Assembly (NCBI RefSeq): GCF_028283685.1
Contig: NZ_JAPWKF010000001.1
Coordinates: 558,001 to 622,000 of the forward strand
Direction of reading: 5' to 3'
Length of the DNA stretch: 64,000 nt
Source: Edaphobacter sp.
GTDB taxonomy: Bacteria > Acidobacteriota > Terriglobia > Terriglobales > Acidobacteriaceae
The notes under the pieces are model-generated. The model was given only the letters and a program-made list of their open reading frames with translations. It ran no database searches and was not told where the DNA came from. Below, piece after piece: positions 1-9,388 of this stretch. The stretch's first letter is position 1. Each line of letters starts with the position of its first letter. A program made the translations under genes and the position numbers.

Positions 1-1899
1 GCATGGACGTCTTCGCCCTCGGCATTCAGAACCGTGGCTCCTCAGCCGTCATCGCGCCCAACATCCCCGCACAGCTCTCTCCCGACAACCTCGCTCATCT
101 CGACTGCGAACAGTGCGGCATGTGCATCGATGCCTGCCCGGTCGGCGCGCTGACCTCCGGCACCTACCGCTACAAGACCCGTCCGTGGGAGATGAACCAC
201 GTCTCAACCATCTGCACGCACTGCGGCGATGGCTGCAAGACGACCCTCGGCGTCCGCTCCACCTCAGACGGCGCGGAGATCGTTCGCGGCGACAACCGCG
301 ACAAGAGCGGCATCAATGGCGACTTCCTCTGCAACAAGGGCCGCTACGCCTTCGACTTCGCCAACAGCCCCGAGCGCATCACCTCGCCGATGATCCGGCA
401 GGCCGATGGCAGCCTCAAGGAAGTCTCCTGGGAAGAGGCCTTCACCTTCACCGGCAAAAAGCTGCGCGAGCTGCGTGACACCCGCGGTGGCAGCTCTATC
501 GGCGTTCTCGGCGGAAACCGCCTGACCAACGAAGAGGCATACCTGCTGCAGAAGTTCGCACGCACGGTCCTCGGCACCAACAACATCGATCATCACCGCA
601 CGGCAGACTACGTCACCTTCGCCCAGGCTCTCGCCGGTCAGAAGGGGCGCACCGCCTCGTGGCGCGACACGCAGAACTTCCCTGCTGTCCTGATCAGTAG
701 GTGGCGATCCCACCAACCAGGCTCCCGGAACCGCGTGGAACCTTCGCTCCGATGTCCGCCTCAACAAGGCGAAGCTTTACATCGCCAACACTGACGAGAT
801 CAAGCTTCGCCGTCAGGCCAAGGCATTCCTGCAGGTGGCTCCGTTCGGTTACGGCGCTCTCGCCGGTTACCTCGCGGGTGATTCTGCCTCCGCGGCGGGT
901 GCAGCAAACGATCCCTCCGCCCTCGGCGCCTTCACCGAAGCCGTCAAGGCAGAGGAAAAGCTCCTGATCCTCATCGGCTCCGAGCTTCGCGGCGCGGATC
1001 TGAAGCGCCTCATCGAATTCGGCCTGACGATTCCGGGAGCGAAGTTCGCCCTGCTCTCCGACTACGTCAACTCGCGCGGAGCAGCCGACATGGGCCTCTT
1101 GCCCGACATGCTTCCCGGCTACGTTCCGGTTGCGCAGCCCGGCCCCTTCGCAGAGTTCAACGCACCGGCCACCGCAGGCCTCGACATGCTCGAGATCTTC
1201 GACGCCGCCGCCGCGGGCAAGCTCTCGGCGCTCTACATCGTCAATGCGAATCCGGTCGGACGCTATGGCGTCGATCCGGCAGCGCTCAAGGATACCTTCG
1301 TCGTCGCGCAGGAGATGTTCCTGACCGAGACGGCAAAGCTTGCTGACGTGATTCTTCCCGCCGCCAATCTTTATGAGAAGGCAGGATCGGTCACCAACAG
1401 CTACGGTGACCTGCAGCTTGTCGCCAAAGCCGGCGACCGCGCCGGTGTCCGCACCGACTTTGAGATGATCGTTCGCGTCGCCGACAAGATGGGGGCCGAC
1501 GTCAAGGCGCTGGTTCCCTTCGGCAAGGGTCTTCGCGCCGACATGGGTCAGAGCCGCGGCGCTCAGTCCGGCGAGGCCGACCGTCACGCCGTCTGGCTCA
1601 CCGCCAACAACCTCGAGCCCAAGCTCTCGCCCTTCGATCCCTTCGCGATCCTGGATGAGATTCATCGCCTCGTACCGGGCTACAACCTGCTTCGGCTCCA
1701 GCTGATCAGCGGCAACGACCAGCACCTAGAGCCTGCGGCACCGCTCGTACAGATCACGAACCGCCGCGACCTGGTTCTGCCCTCCGGCGACACGCTCTTC
1801 ACCTCGGGGACTCTGGGCCGCTTCTCGCCCAACCTGAACGACGTCAAGCAGTACCAGACCAGCGAGCAGTTGGTTCGCATCCAGACCGCAGCCGACTAG
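1..1899 (+). CDS. nuoG: NADH-quinone oxidoreductase subunit G, 5' truncated, frameshifted
   Basis: This is the Fe-S and molybdopterin-fold subunit of the peripheral arm of complex I, carrying electrons from NADH toward quinone. The gene enters from before the window. Visible first is a ferredoxin-type cluster motif (CEQCGMCIDACP), then the oxidoreductase 4Fe-4S motif (CTHCGDGC) and a DFLCNKGRYAFDF segment. The protein is then read in frame 3 to about position 693 and in frame 1 from about 697 (GGDPTNQAPGTAWNLRSD) to the stop at 1897-1899. One extra base near 693-697 breaks the frame; both halves are good NuoG sequence. nuoH starts 17 bases downstream. The lesion is either a real mutation or a sequence error; nuoL and nuoN carry the same kind of lesion. 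Confidence 0.92.
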
Positions 1900-1916
1900 G
1901 AGACGAGAGCAAACAC

Positions 1917-2978
1917 GTGAGTCATCTGACTGATTTCCAGACATTCTTTCTGCTCTCGATCTTGAAGATCGTCGTCGTGCTCGTCATTACGCTGACGGCG
2001 GTGGCCTACACCGTTCTGCTCGAGCGCAAGGTCCTCGGTCGCATGCAGAACCGCTGGGGCCCCTCCCGCGTCGGTCCCTTCGGCCTGCTGCAGCCCCTCG
2101 CCGACGGTATCAAACTCTTCCTCAAGGAAGACCTGATGCCGCTTGCCACCGAGCGGCCGCTCTTCATCTTCGCGCCGATCATCGCGCTCACCTGCGCTCT
2201 GATCTCGATCGCCGTCGTTCCCTTCGGTGCAGTCACCCACATCGCTGGCGTCGATATGTTCGCCATCTCCGATATCAACATCGGTCTGCTGGTCATCCTC
2301 GGCATCACGTCAATCGGCGTCTACGGTATCGCGCTCTCCGGCTGGTCGTCGAACAACAAGTTCGCTCTCCTCGGCTCCCTGCGTGCTACCTCGCAGGTCA
2401 TCAGCTACGAGCTTGCCCTCGGACTTTCGCTGGTCGGCGTCGTCCTTCGCGCCGGTTCGCTTCGCCTCCGCGATATCGTCGACAGCCAGGCAGCGCACGG
2501 CGCACTCTCCTGGAACCTCTTCGGAGGCTTCCAGTTCATCGCCTTCTTCATCTACCTGATGGCGGCCTACGCCGAGACCAACCGCGCTCCCTTCGACCTT
2601 CCCGAGGCCGAGTCCGAGCTGGTCGCCGGCTATCACACGGAATACTCTTCGATGAAGTTCGCGATGTTCTTCATGGCTGAGTACGCCAACATGATCACCG
2701 TTGCCTGCGTCGCGACCCTCATGTTCCTGGGTGGAGCGACCAGCCCGCTGGGCAATCTCCTCCCTGCTAATTTCGGCGGACCGATCCTCTCAGCGATCTT
2801 CCCCGTGCTCTGGTTCGTCGCCAAGGTCTTCGCGTTTCTCCTGCTTTACATCTGGGTCCGCGCGACGCTTCCCCGATTCCGCTACGACCAGCTCATGGCC
2901 TTCGGCTGGAAGTTCTTGCTTCCCGTCGCCATCCTCAACATCATTGCCACCAGCCTCGTCCTTGCCCTGCGCGGATGA
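1917..2978 (+). CDS. nuoH: NADH-quinone oxidoreductase subunit H
   Basis: NuoH is the membrane subunit of complex I that holds much of the quinone chamber, at the junction of the hydrophilic arm and the proton-pumping arm. The 353-residue protein is of normal length and is mostly membrane helices. It carries the family signatures ERKVLGRMQNRWGPSRVGPFG near the N-terminus and ETNRAPFDLPEAESELVAGY in the middle. The start is the GTG at 1917 (reads MSHLTDFQ), shortly after the nuoG stop. The frame is intact, unlike its neighbour nuoG. The next gene is nuoJ, not nuoI as in the usual operon order; a small hairpin lies in the gap. Confidence 0.97.
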   Translation: MSHLTDFQTFFLLSILKIVVVLVITLTAVAYTVLLERKVLGRMQNRWGPSRVGPFGLLQPLADGIKLFLKEDLMPLATERPLFIFAPIIALTCALISIAVVPFGAVTHIAGVDMFAISDINIGLLVILGITSIGVYGIALSGWSSNNKFALLGSLRATSQVISYELALGLSLVGVVLRAGSLRLRDIVDSQAAHGALSWNLFGGFQFIAFFIYLMAAYAETNRAPFDLPEAESELVAGYHTEYSSMKFAMFFMAEYANMITVACVATLMFLGGATSPLGNLLPANFGGPILSAIFPVLWFVAKVFAFLLLYIWVRATLPRFRYDQLMAFGWKFLLPVAILNIIATSLVLALRG

Positions 2979-2985
2979 GCCCAGA

Positions 2986-3013
2986 GCTACCTGCTTTACA
3001 ATCAACAGGTAGC
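2986..3013 (+). promoter_or_regulatory. Hairpin in the nuoH-nuoJ gap
   Basis: A perfect 8-bp inverted repeat (GCTACCTG / CAGGTAGC) with a 12-base loop sits 7 bases after the nuoH stop, in the place where nuoI normally lies. No T-run follows, so it is unlikely to be a strong terminator. It may be an mRNA processing or stability element, or a scar from loss of a gene. Confidence 0.4.
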
Positions 3014-3072
3014 CCACAACAATTTAGCCCTGATTCAAGCGATTCACACTAAGAACGAATCCGCGGAGCATC

Positions 3073-3579
3073 ATGCAACTCGCATTGTTCATCATCTTTG
3101 GTTTGCTCGCCGTCGCCGGAGCGATTAACTTCCTGCTGCAGCGGCACCCCATCAACTCGGCGCTCTCGCTCGTCGTCGTGATGATGTCGCTGGCCGTCCT
3201 CTACTGGTCGCTTGGGGCTGAATTCCTCGCCGCGGCACAGGTCATCGTCTACTCCGGCGCCGTGATGGTTCTATTCGTCTTTGTCGTCATGCTCCTCAAC
3301 GCGGGCGAGGAAGAGCGAACCCACGGCAGCAAGGCCGCATACGCCGTCGGCTTCCCCGGCGCCGCCGCCATCTTCTGCCTGCTCAGCTTTGTCTTCCTCT
3401 CCAACGGCAAGAGCTTCGGTGTCACCGATCTCGGCAACCACCTGACCCACGCCGCCAACAACATCGCCGAGATCTCTCAGGTTCTGTTCCGCGACCTCCT
3501 GCTTCCCTTCGAGTCCACCAGCATTCTCATCCTCGTCGCTATCCTCGGAGCCGTCGTGCTCGCCCGAAAGGAGCACTAG
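3073..3579 (+). CDS. nuoJ: NADH-quinone oxidoreductase subunit J
   Basis: NuoJ is a small membrane subunit of complex I next to NuoH and NuoK; its bulged third helix takes part in coupling electron transfer to proton movement. The 168-residue protein shows five hydrophobic segments and the typical central stretch AAAQVIVYSGAVMVLFVFVV. The ATG at 3073 gives the normal N-terminus (MQLALFIIFGLLAVAGAINF). nuoK follows after 6 bases, indicating tight co-transcription. The frame is intact and the length is usual for the family. Confidence 0.96.
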   Translation: MQLALFIIFGLLAVAGAINFLLQRHPINSALSLVVVMMSLAVLYWSLGAEFLAAAQVIVYSGAVMVLFVFVVMLLNAGEEERTHGSKAAYAVGFPGAAAIFCLLSFVFLSNGKSFGVTDLGNHLTHAANNIAEISQVLFRDLLLPFESTSILILVAILGAVVLARKEH

Positions 3580-3585
3580 ACTACG

Positions 3586-3897
3586 ATGTCCGCAGCCGTT
3601 CCCATCTCCTGGTACCTGGTTCTCGCCGCGATCCTCTTCTCCGTCGGCATCGCCAGCTTCCTGATCAAACGCAACATCATCACCATCTTCATGTCGATTG
3701 AGCTCATGCTCAATGCCGTCAATCTGACCTTCGTCGCCTTCGCCCACATGTGGCACCAGATCACCGGTCAGATCTTCGTCTTCTTTGTCATGGTCGTCGC
3801 CGCCGCCGAGGCCGCCGTCGGTCTCGCCATCATTATCGCCATCTATCGCACGCGCCAGACCCTCAACGTCGACCAGGTCAACCTGCTCAAGAATTAA
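3586..3897 (+). CDS. nuoK: NADH-quinone oxidoreductase subunit K
   Basis: NuoK is a small antiporter-related (MrpC-like) membrane subunit of complex I with conserved buried glutamates. The 103-residue sequence has three membrane helices and the family signatures [19 protein letters not shown] and [18 protein letters not shown], both containing the expected Glu residues. It sits 6 bases after nuoJ and 17 bases before the nuoL start. The frame is intact. Confidence 0.97.
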   Translation: MSAAVPISWYLVLAAILFSVGIASFLIKRNIITIFMSIELMLNAVNLTFVAFAHMWHQITGQIFVFFVMVVAAAEAAVGLAIIIAIYRTRQTLNVDQVNLLKN

Positions 3898-3914
3898 GGA
3901 CACGAGAGACCCAG

Positions 3915-5898
3915 ATGCCCGCCTCCTATCTATGGCTGATTCCGCTGCTTCCCTTCGCGGGATTCCTGATTCAATGGAACCCTGGGCCGCCGCCTGCCCC
4001 GCGCACTCGTCTCCGCCGTCGCCCTGATCCCCACGGCCATTTCAGCCCTGCTCTGGATGTGGCTCTGGGCCACCATCAAGGCTCCCGGCGCGCCTGAGTC
4101 CATTCACTCCACCATCACGCTGTTCGGAAACAGCTGGATCTCGGTCTCCGGCTTCCACGCCGACTTCGCCTTTACCGTCGACCATCTGACCGCCATCATG
4201 CTCGGCGTCGTTACCTGCGTCGGCTTCCTCATCCATCTCTATTCCGTCGGCTACATGGCACACGAAGAGGGCTATTGGCGCTTCTTCGCCTACCTGAACC
4301 TGTTCATGTTCTTCATGCTGGTCCTGGTGCTCTCCGCCAACTTCCTTCTGCTCTTCGTCGGCTGGGAGGGCGTCGGTCTCGCCTCGTACCTGCTGATCGG
4401 CTTCTACTTCAAGAAGGACTCCGCTGCCAACGCAGGCAAAAAAGCCTTCATCGTCAACCGCATCGGCGACTTCGGCTTCCTCCTCGCGATGTTCCTGATG
4501 ATCTCCCACTTCGGATCACTCGACTTCGCCACGGTCTTCTCCGCGGTGTCCGCTCATCCTGAATGGCACGGTGGCTTCCTCACCGCCATCGCTCTGCTGC
4601 TCGTTGTAGGCGCCACGGGTAAATCAGCTCAGATTCCACTCTACGTCTGGCTGCCTGACGCTATGGAAGGCCCAACCCCGGTCTCCGCACTCATCCACGC
4701 CGCCACCATGGTCACAGCGGGCATCTACATGGTCGCGCGCTCCCACGTCATCTTCGACCGCTCGCCCTACGCCCTCGGCGTCGTCGCCATCATCGGTGCT
4801 GCGACTGCCTTCTTCGCGGCCTGCATCGGCATGGTGCAGCACGACATCAAGCGCGTCCTGGCCTACTCCACCGTCTCGCAGCTCGGCTACATGTTCCTGG
4901 CCTGCGGCGTCGGGGCCTACACGGCTGGTATCTTCCACCTGTTGACGCATGCCTTCTTCAAGGCTCTGCTCTTCCTCGCCGCTGGCTCCGTGATTCACGC
5001 GCTCTCGGGCGAGCAGGACATGCGTAAGATGGGCGGCCTGCGCAAGCGTATCCCCGTCACCTTCTGGACGATGACGATGGGCGTCTTCGCCATCGCCGGG
5101 CTTCCTCCCCTCGCAGGCTTTTTCTCAAAAGACGAGATCCTCTTCCAGGCCTTCGTCTCTCCGAATCCGATCGGCAAGCTGCTCTGGCTCGTTGGACTGA
5201 TCACAGCCGGAATGACCTCGTTCTACATGTTCCGCCTGTGGTTCAAGACCTTCTTCGGTGAAGAGCGCTTCGAAGAGCACACCGATCATGGCCACGGACA
5301 CGATGACCATCACGGCCACGGCGTACATGAATCGCCCCTGGTCATGACGCTGCCGCTGATGGTTCTTGCACTGCTCTCCATCATCGGCGGCTGGGTTGGC
5401 GTTCCCGCGGCACTTGGCGGACACGACGAGATCGGTGCCTTCCTCGAGCCGGTCCTCTCACCAGCCGTCACCGTGACCGAGGTCGTCAGCCACTCCACCG
5501 AGCTCGGCCTTGCAGCCGTCTCGGTTCTCGTAGCGCTGCTTGGCCTCTTCATCGCCTACGCGCTCTACTACAAGAAGCCAGGCACGGCTGCCTCCTACGC
5601 ACAGAAGTTCCCCGCCCTCTACCGCCTCGTCGACAATAAGTTCTATGTGGACGAGATCTACCAGGGCGTCATCGTGACTCCTCTGCTGATGTTCTCGCGC
5701 CTCATTCTCGGCACCATCTTCGATGGCGGCGTGGTTGGCGGTGCGGGTTATGCGGCTGGAGCCTCCACGCGCGGTCTGGGATCGCTGGTACGCCGTATTC
5801 AGTCCGGAAACATTCGTTCTTACGCAGGATGGCTCGCTCTCGGCGCCGCTGCCGTCATCGCCGTCATGATCTTCGGCCATTCACTCTGGTTGCACTAA
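3915..5898 (+). CDS. nuoL: NADH-quinone oxidoreductase subunit L, frameshifted near its start
   Basis: NuoL is the distal antiporter-like proton-pumping subunit of complex I with the long lateral helix. The start at 3915 reads MPASYLWLIPLLPFAGFLI; after position 3971 one extra base (the C at 3972) breaks the frame, and the true continuation NGTLGRRLPRALVSAVALIP runs in another frame to the stop at 5898. Rejoined, the product would be about 660 residues, normal for NuoL. Family signatures include GWEGVGLASYLLIGFY, a KSAQIPLYVWLPDAMEGPTP stretch with the conserved Lys, and KALLFLAAGSVIH. A His-rich loop (around 5278-5330) lies between late helices. As read, translation would stop early. Confidence 0.94.
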
Positions 5899-5922
5899 AA
5901 CGACAGGAAACCGACGAACTCG

Positions 5923-7509
5923 ATGAACCTCGACCACAACATCCTGACGATCATCACCTTCACTCCCCTTGTTGGAGCCATCGTCCTTGCCCTGCTGCCT
6001 GATCGGGACAAGCTCCAGCAGTGGGGAGCTCTCGCCGTCACGCTACTGACCTTCCTCTTCACGCTGCATCTGCCCTTTCACTACAACTCCGCGGTTCCCG
6101 CCGGAAGCTTCCAGTTCGAGCAGAGCTGCCCCTGGATCACCTCGCCCGCCATCGGCTATCACCTTGGCGTGGATGGGCTCTCCATGTGGTTCGTCGTGCT
6201 CACCGGCCTTCTGGCGCCGCTTGGCGTGCTCATCTCCTGGCGTGCCATCGACAGCCGCCGCCGCCTCTTCTACGTTCTCTTCCTGCTGCAGCAGGTCGCA
6301 ATGCTTGGCATCTTCGTCTCGCTCGACCTCTTCCTCTACTACGCCTACTGGGAGCTCTCCCTGGTCCCCATGGCGTTGCTGATCGCAGCCTTCGGCCGGA
6401 CGGAGAACCGCCGCCGCGCCGCCATCAAGTTTTTCCTCTACGCTTTCATCCCTTCAGCCATCCTGCTGGTCGCTGTGCTCTGGCTCTACGCGCGTACCGG
6501 CACCTTCGACTATCCGCGTCTCGCAGAGCTTGCCGTCTCGCACGGCATCTCATCGAACCCGACCGCACTCTGGCTCGCATCGCTTGCTTTCCTGGCCGCC
6601 TTCGCCGTCAAGGTTCCAATCTTCCCGCTGCATGGCTGGCTGGCGGACGCTGTCTCCGAAGCTCCCACCGCTGCCGTCATGGTTATCGCCGGCAAGCTGG
6701 GCCTCTACTCCCTGCTGCGCTTCTACCTCGGCATCTTCCCCGGACAGGCTCACCGTATCGCGCCGCTGATGATCGCACTCGGCGCCATCGGCATCGTCTA
6801 CGGAGCGCTGCTCGCCCTCGTCCAAAAGGACCTCAAGCGCCTCGCGGCCTTCGGTACTCTCGGGCACGTCTCTGTCGTCATCCTCGGCATCTTCGCCTTC
6901 ACCGTCTCCGGCATCGACGGCGGCATCTACCAGACGCTCAACGAAGGCATCGGCGGCTCGGCGCTCTTTATGCTCCTCGGCCTGCTCTACGAGCGCTACC
7001 GCACCTACGATATGCGCGAATACGGCGGTCTGGCAGCTCGTCTGCCCTGGGTCGTCACCATGTTCGTCCTCACGGCGCTCTCCGTCACCGGCCTTCCACT
7101 GCTGAATGGCTTCGTCGGTGAGTTCCTCGTTCTCTCCGGTTCCATGCAGTCGACGATCTCGCACCACATCGGATGGACGACACTCGCCACCACCGGAGTC
7201 ATCCTCACCGCCTCCTATATGCTCTGGATGATCCAGCGCGTCTTCTACGGCGATCTCGGACCGCGCTCCGAATCCATCACGGCCCCCGACCTCGAACTGC
7301 GCGAGCATCTCGCTCTCTGGCCCCTGGTGGCTCTCTTCCTCTTCATGGGCGTAGCCTCCCCGGTCTTTATGAATGTCATCGACACCGCAGGCACGAAGAT
7401 CGCCGAAAGAGTTAATCACATTCAGGCAGTCAACATGAACTTTGACGCATCGGCTAAGCCCGCAGCAACGACACAGACCATGACCGCTTCGACGAAAGGA
7501 GCTCGCTAG
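5923..7509 (+). CDS. nuoM: NADH-quinone oxidoreductase subunit M
   Basis: NuoM is one of the three antiporter-like proton-pumping membrane subunits of complex I. The 528-residue protein has about 14 hydrophobic segments. It shows WELSLVPMALLIAAFG with the key Glu, and AFAVKVPIFPLHGWLADAVS with the conserved Lys before the LPDA-like motif. The ATG at 5923 gives MNLDHNILTIITFTPLVGA. The stop at 7507-7509 directly abuts the nuoN ATG at 7510, suggesting translational coupling. The frame is intact along its whole length. Confidence 0.97.
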   Translation: MNLDHNILTIITFTPLVGAIVLALLPDRDKLQQWGALAVTLLTFLFTLHLPFHYNSAVPAGSFQFEQSCPWITSPAIGYHLGVDGLSMWFVVLTGLLAPLGVLISWRAIDSRRRLFYVLFLLQQVAMLGIFVSLDLFLYYAYWELSLVPMALLIAAFGRTENRRRAAIKFFLYAFIPSAILLVAVLWLYARTGTFDYPRLAELAVSHGISSNPTALWLASLAFLAAFAVKVPIFPLHGWLADAVSEAPTAAVMVIAGKLGLYSLLRFYLGIFPGQAHRIAPLMIALGAIGIVYGALLALVQKDLKRLAAFGTLGHVSVVILGIFAFTVSGIDGGIYQTLNEGIGGSALFMLLGLLYERYRTYDMREYGGLAARLPWVVTMFVLTALSVTGLPLLNGFVGEFLVLSGSMQSTISHHIGWTTLATTGVILTASYMLWMIQRVFYGDLGPRSESITAPDLELREHLALWPLVALFLFMGVASPVFMNVIDTAGTKIAERVNHIQAVNMNFDASAKPAATTQTMTASTKGAR

Positions 7510-9019
7510 ATGTCTCCCAACGTCCTCGCTCTTCTGCCTGAGTACATCCTCACCATCACCGGCGTCCTCGTAATGCTGGGTGATCCCCTGATTCCGGCTC
7601 AGCAGAACCGCAAGTCGCTCGGCCTCCTCGCCATCCTTGGCACCATCGCCGCAGGCTTCGCCAGCTGGTACCAGCTCGGCTTCGGTACCATCCATGCGTT
7701 CTTCGGCACCATCCAGGCCGACTCGTTCTCCGTCTTCTTTCATCTGCTCATCTGCGCCGTCGTCCTCATCACGCTTCTCAGCTCGCTGGACTACTTCCAG
7801 GGTCACGCCAACGTCGCGGGTGAGTACTATGCCCTCGTGCTCTTCGGCGCAACGGGCATGATGCTGATGACCTGCTCGGTTGAGCTGTTGATGGTCTTCG
7901 TCGGCCTTGAGATCTCCTCGATTTCGAGCTACATCATGGCTGGCTTCCGCAAGGGCAAGGCCGCCACCAGCCGAGTCCTCGATCAAGTACTTCCTGCTCG
8001 GCTCCTTCGCCACGGCTTTCTTCCTGTATGGCATCGCCCTCGCCTTCGGTGCAACCGGCTCCACACGTATCGATATCCTCTCGCAGGGACTCGCGACCAC
8101 AGCGACACCGATGCTCGCCTTGCTGGCGCTAGCGATGATCGTCATCGGCATCGGCTTCAAGGTCTCCGCGGCTCCCTTCCACGTCTGGACCCCCGACGTC
8201 TACCAGGGAGCTCCCGCTCCTGTTGTTGGCCTGATGTCCACCGCGCCCAAAGCCGCAGCGTTCGCCGTTCTTCTGCGTGTCCTCTTCTCCGGCTTTCCCT
8301 CGTACGAGCCGCGCTGGGCTGGCCTCATCTGGATCATCGCCGTCCTCTCCATGTTCACCGGCAACCTCGGCGCCCTGATGCAGCGCGACGTCAAGCGCAT
8401 GCTCGCCTACTCCTCGATCGCGCATGCCGGTTACCTCCTCGTCGCCTTTACCGCGTTCCCAGCCGATGGCATCGCCTCGGCCTGCTTCTACACCGCAGCC
8501 TACGCAGCCATGAACGTCGGTGCCTTCACCGTCATCACGCAGCTCTCCGGCTACGACGAGAACGCTCGCACCATCGACGACTACGCCGGCCTCGCGCTCA
8601 AGCGTCCCGTCCTCACCGCGCTGCTCGGATTCTTCCTCCTCTCGCTGATCGGAATCCCCTTCACCGGCGGCTTCTTCGGCAAGTTCTATGTCTTCTCGGC
8701 AGCGCTGCACGCGGGCAACGTCTGGCTTGCATTATTTGGCCTGCTCAACAGCGGCATCGCCTGCTTCTACTACCTTCGCCTCCTGGCCGCAATGTACAGC
8801 CGCCCCGCAACCGACACCGGACACATCAAGGTGAGTGCTCCGGTGTCCATCCCGGCGGCCATCGCGCTCACCTTCACAGCTGTCGCCACACTGCTGCTCG
8901 GTATCGCTCCGAACCGCGTTCTGGCGCTGGCCCGCAGTGGAGCCGAGGTCACCATGAAGGCGATCCCTGCATCTTCGCTGCAGCAGACCACAGCCGATAC
9001 CAGCCGCCTGCCTCGTTAG
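7510..9019 (+). CDS. nuoN: NADH-quinone oxidoreductase subunit N, frameshifted
   Basis: NuoN is the third antiporter-like proton-pumping subunit of complex I. The 5' part ([20 protein letters not shown] to KGKAATS) is read from 7510 to about 7971. One extra C at 7971/7972 then breaks the frame, and the natural continuation [20 protein letters not shown] runs in another frame to the stop at 9017-9019. Rejoined, the length is about 502 residues, usual for NuoN. Signatures include [16 protein letters not shown] and [20 protein letters not shown]. The out-of-frame reading continues open to 9048 and would give an arginine-rich, non-membrane tail. This is the last gene of the operon; its stop codon lies inside a terminator hairpin. 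Confidence 0.93.
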
Positions 9020-9030
9020 GCGGCTGTTTT
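9001..9030 (+). terminator. Intrinsic terminator overlapping the nuoN stop codon
   Basis: A perfect 9-bp GC-rich stem (CAGCCGCCT / AGGCGGCTG) with an 8-base loop is followed by TTTT. The nuoN TAG lies at the loop/3'-arm junction, so the hairpin is built partly from coding sequence. It ends the nuo operon before the tRNA gene. Confidence 0.8.
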
Positions 9031-9044
9031 CCTCAACCGTACGT

Positions 9045-9073
9045 TTGATCTGATTCCAAAGATCATGTATTCT
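9045..9073 (+). promoter_or_regulatory. Sigma-70 type promoter of tRNA-Arg
   Basis: TTGATC (9045-9050) and TATTCT (9068-9073) are separated by exactly 17 bases and end 25 bases before the mature tRNA. The hexamers match the sigma-70 consensus at most positions and lie just after the nuo terminator. Confidence 0.55.
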
Positions 9074-9098
9074 TATCTAGTTGCAGTCAACGCAATGT

Positions 9099-9175
9099 GC
9101 GCCCGTAGCTCAGCTGGATAGAGCAACTGGCTACGAACCAGTAGGTCGGGTGTTCGAATCACTCCGGGCGCACCA
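9099..9175 (+). tRNA. tRNA-Arg (anticodon ACG)
   Basis: The sequence folds as a full cloverleaf. The acceptor stem GCGCCCG pairs with CGGGCGC, the anticodon stem ACTGG/CCAGT encloses the loop CTACGAA (anticodon ACG), and the T-loop is TTCGAAT. The discriminator base A and an encoded CCA (9173-9175) follow. ACG is read as ICG after A34 deamination and decodes CGU, CGC and CGA. Confidence 0.97.
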
Positions 9176-9261
9176 TCCCTCCCCCAGCAAATCAAATCCC
9201 TTCAATCTGCTACTCACAGAACACGCCTCGAAATGATTGCGCGTATAACGGCCTTTCCCGA

Positions 9262-9290
9262 TTGACGACCAATTTAGTCCTCAATAGACT
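9262..9290 (+). promoter_or_regulatory. Candidate promoter of the iron-uptake operon
   Basis: TTGACG (9262-9267) and TAGACT (9285-9290) are spaced by 17 bases, about 100 bases upstream of the FTR1 start. A short dyad (TAGTC, 7 bases, GACTA) overlaps the -10 box and could be an operator, but I cannot assign it to Fur or another iron regulator. Confidence 0.5.
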
Positions 9291-9388
9291 AGAATGCAGG
9301 ACAGGTCGACTTCGACGCCATGCTTTGATCAAGGGTGACCAGCAGGCGGTTCGTCGCGTATCGCGGCCCTGAGGAAGAGAAACACCTT

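Noticed and set aside
694-1725. Open frame of 343 residues on the minus strand inside nuoG
   Set aside because: It is the antisense shadow of a GC-rich gene; the encoded sequence is acidic and repetitive, with no family features.
3915-3990. Programmed frameshift in nuoL
   Set aside because: The site has no slippery run, no internal Shine-Dalgarno and no stop-codon context, and NuoL is not known to use recoding.
6550-8160. Open frame of 536 residues on the minus strand across nuoM and nuoN
   Set aside because: Antisense of two clear complex I genes; His/Asp/Glu-rich composition is a product of C-ending codons on the plus strand.
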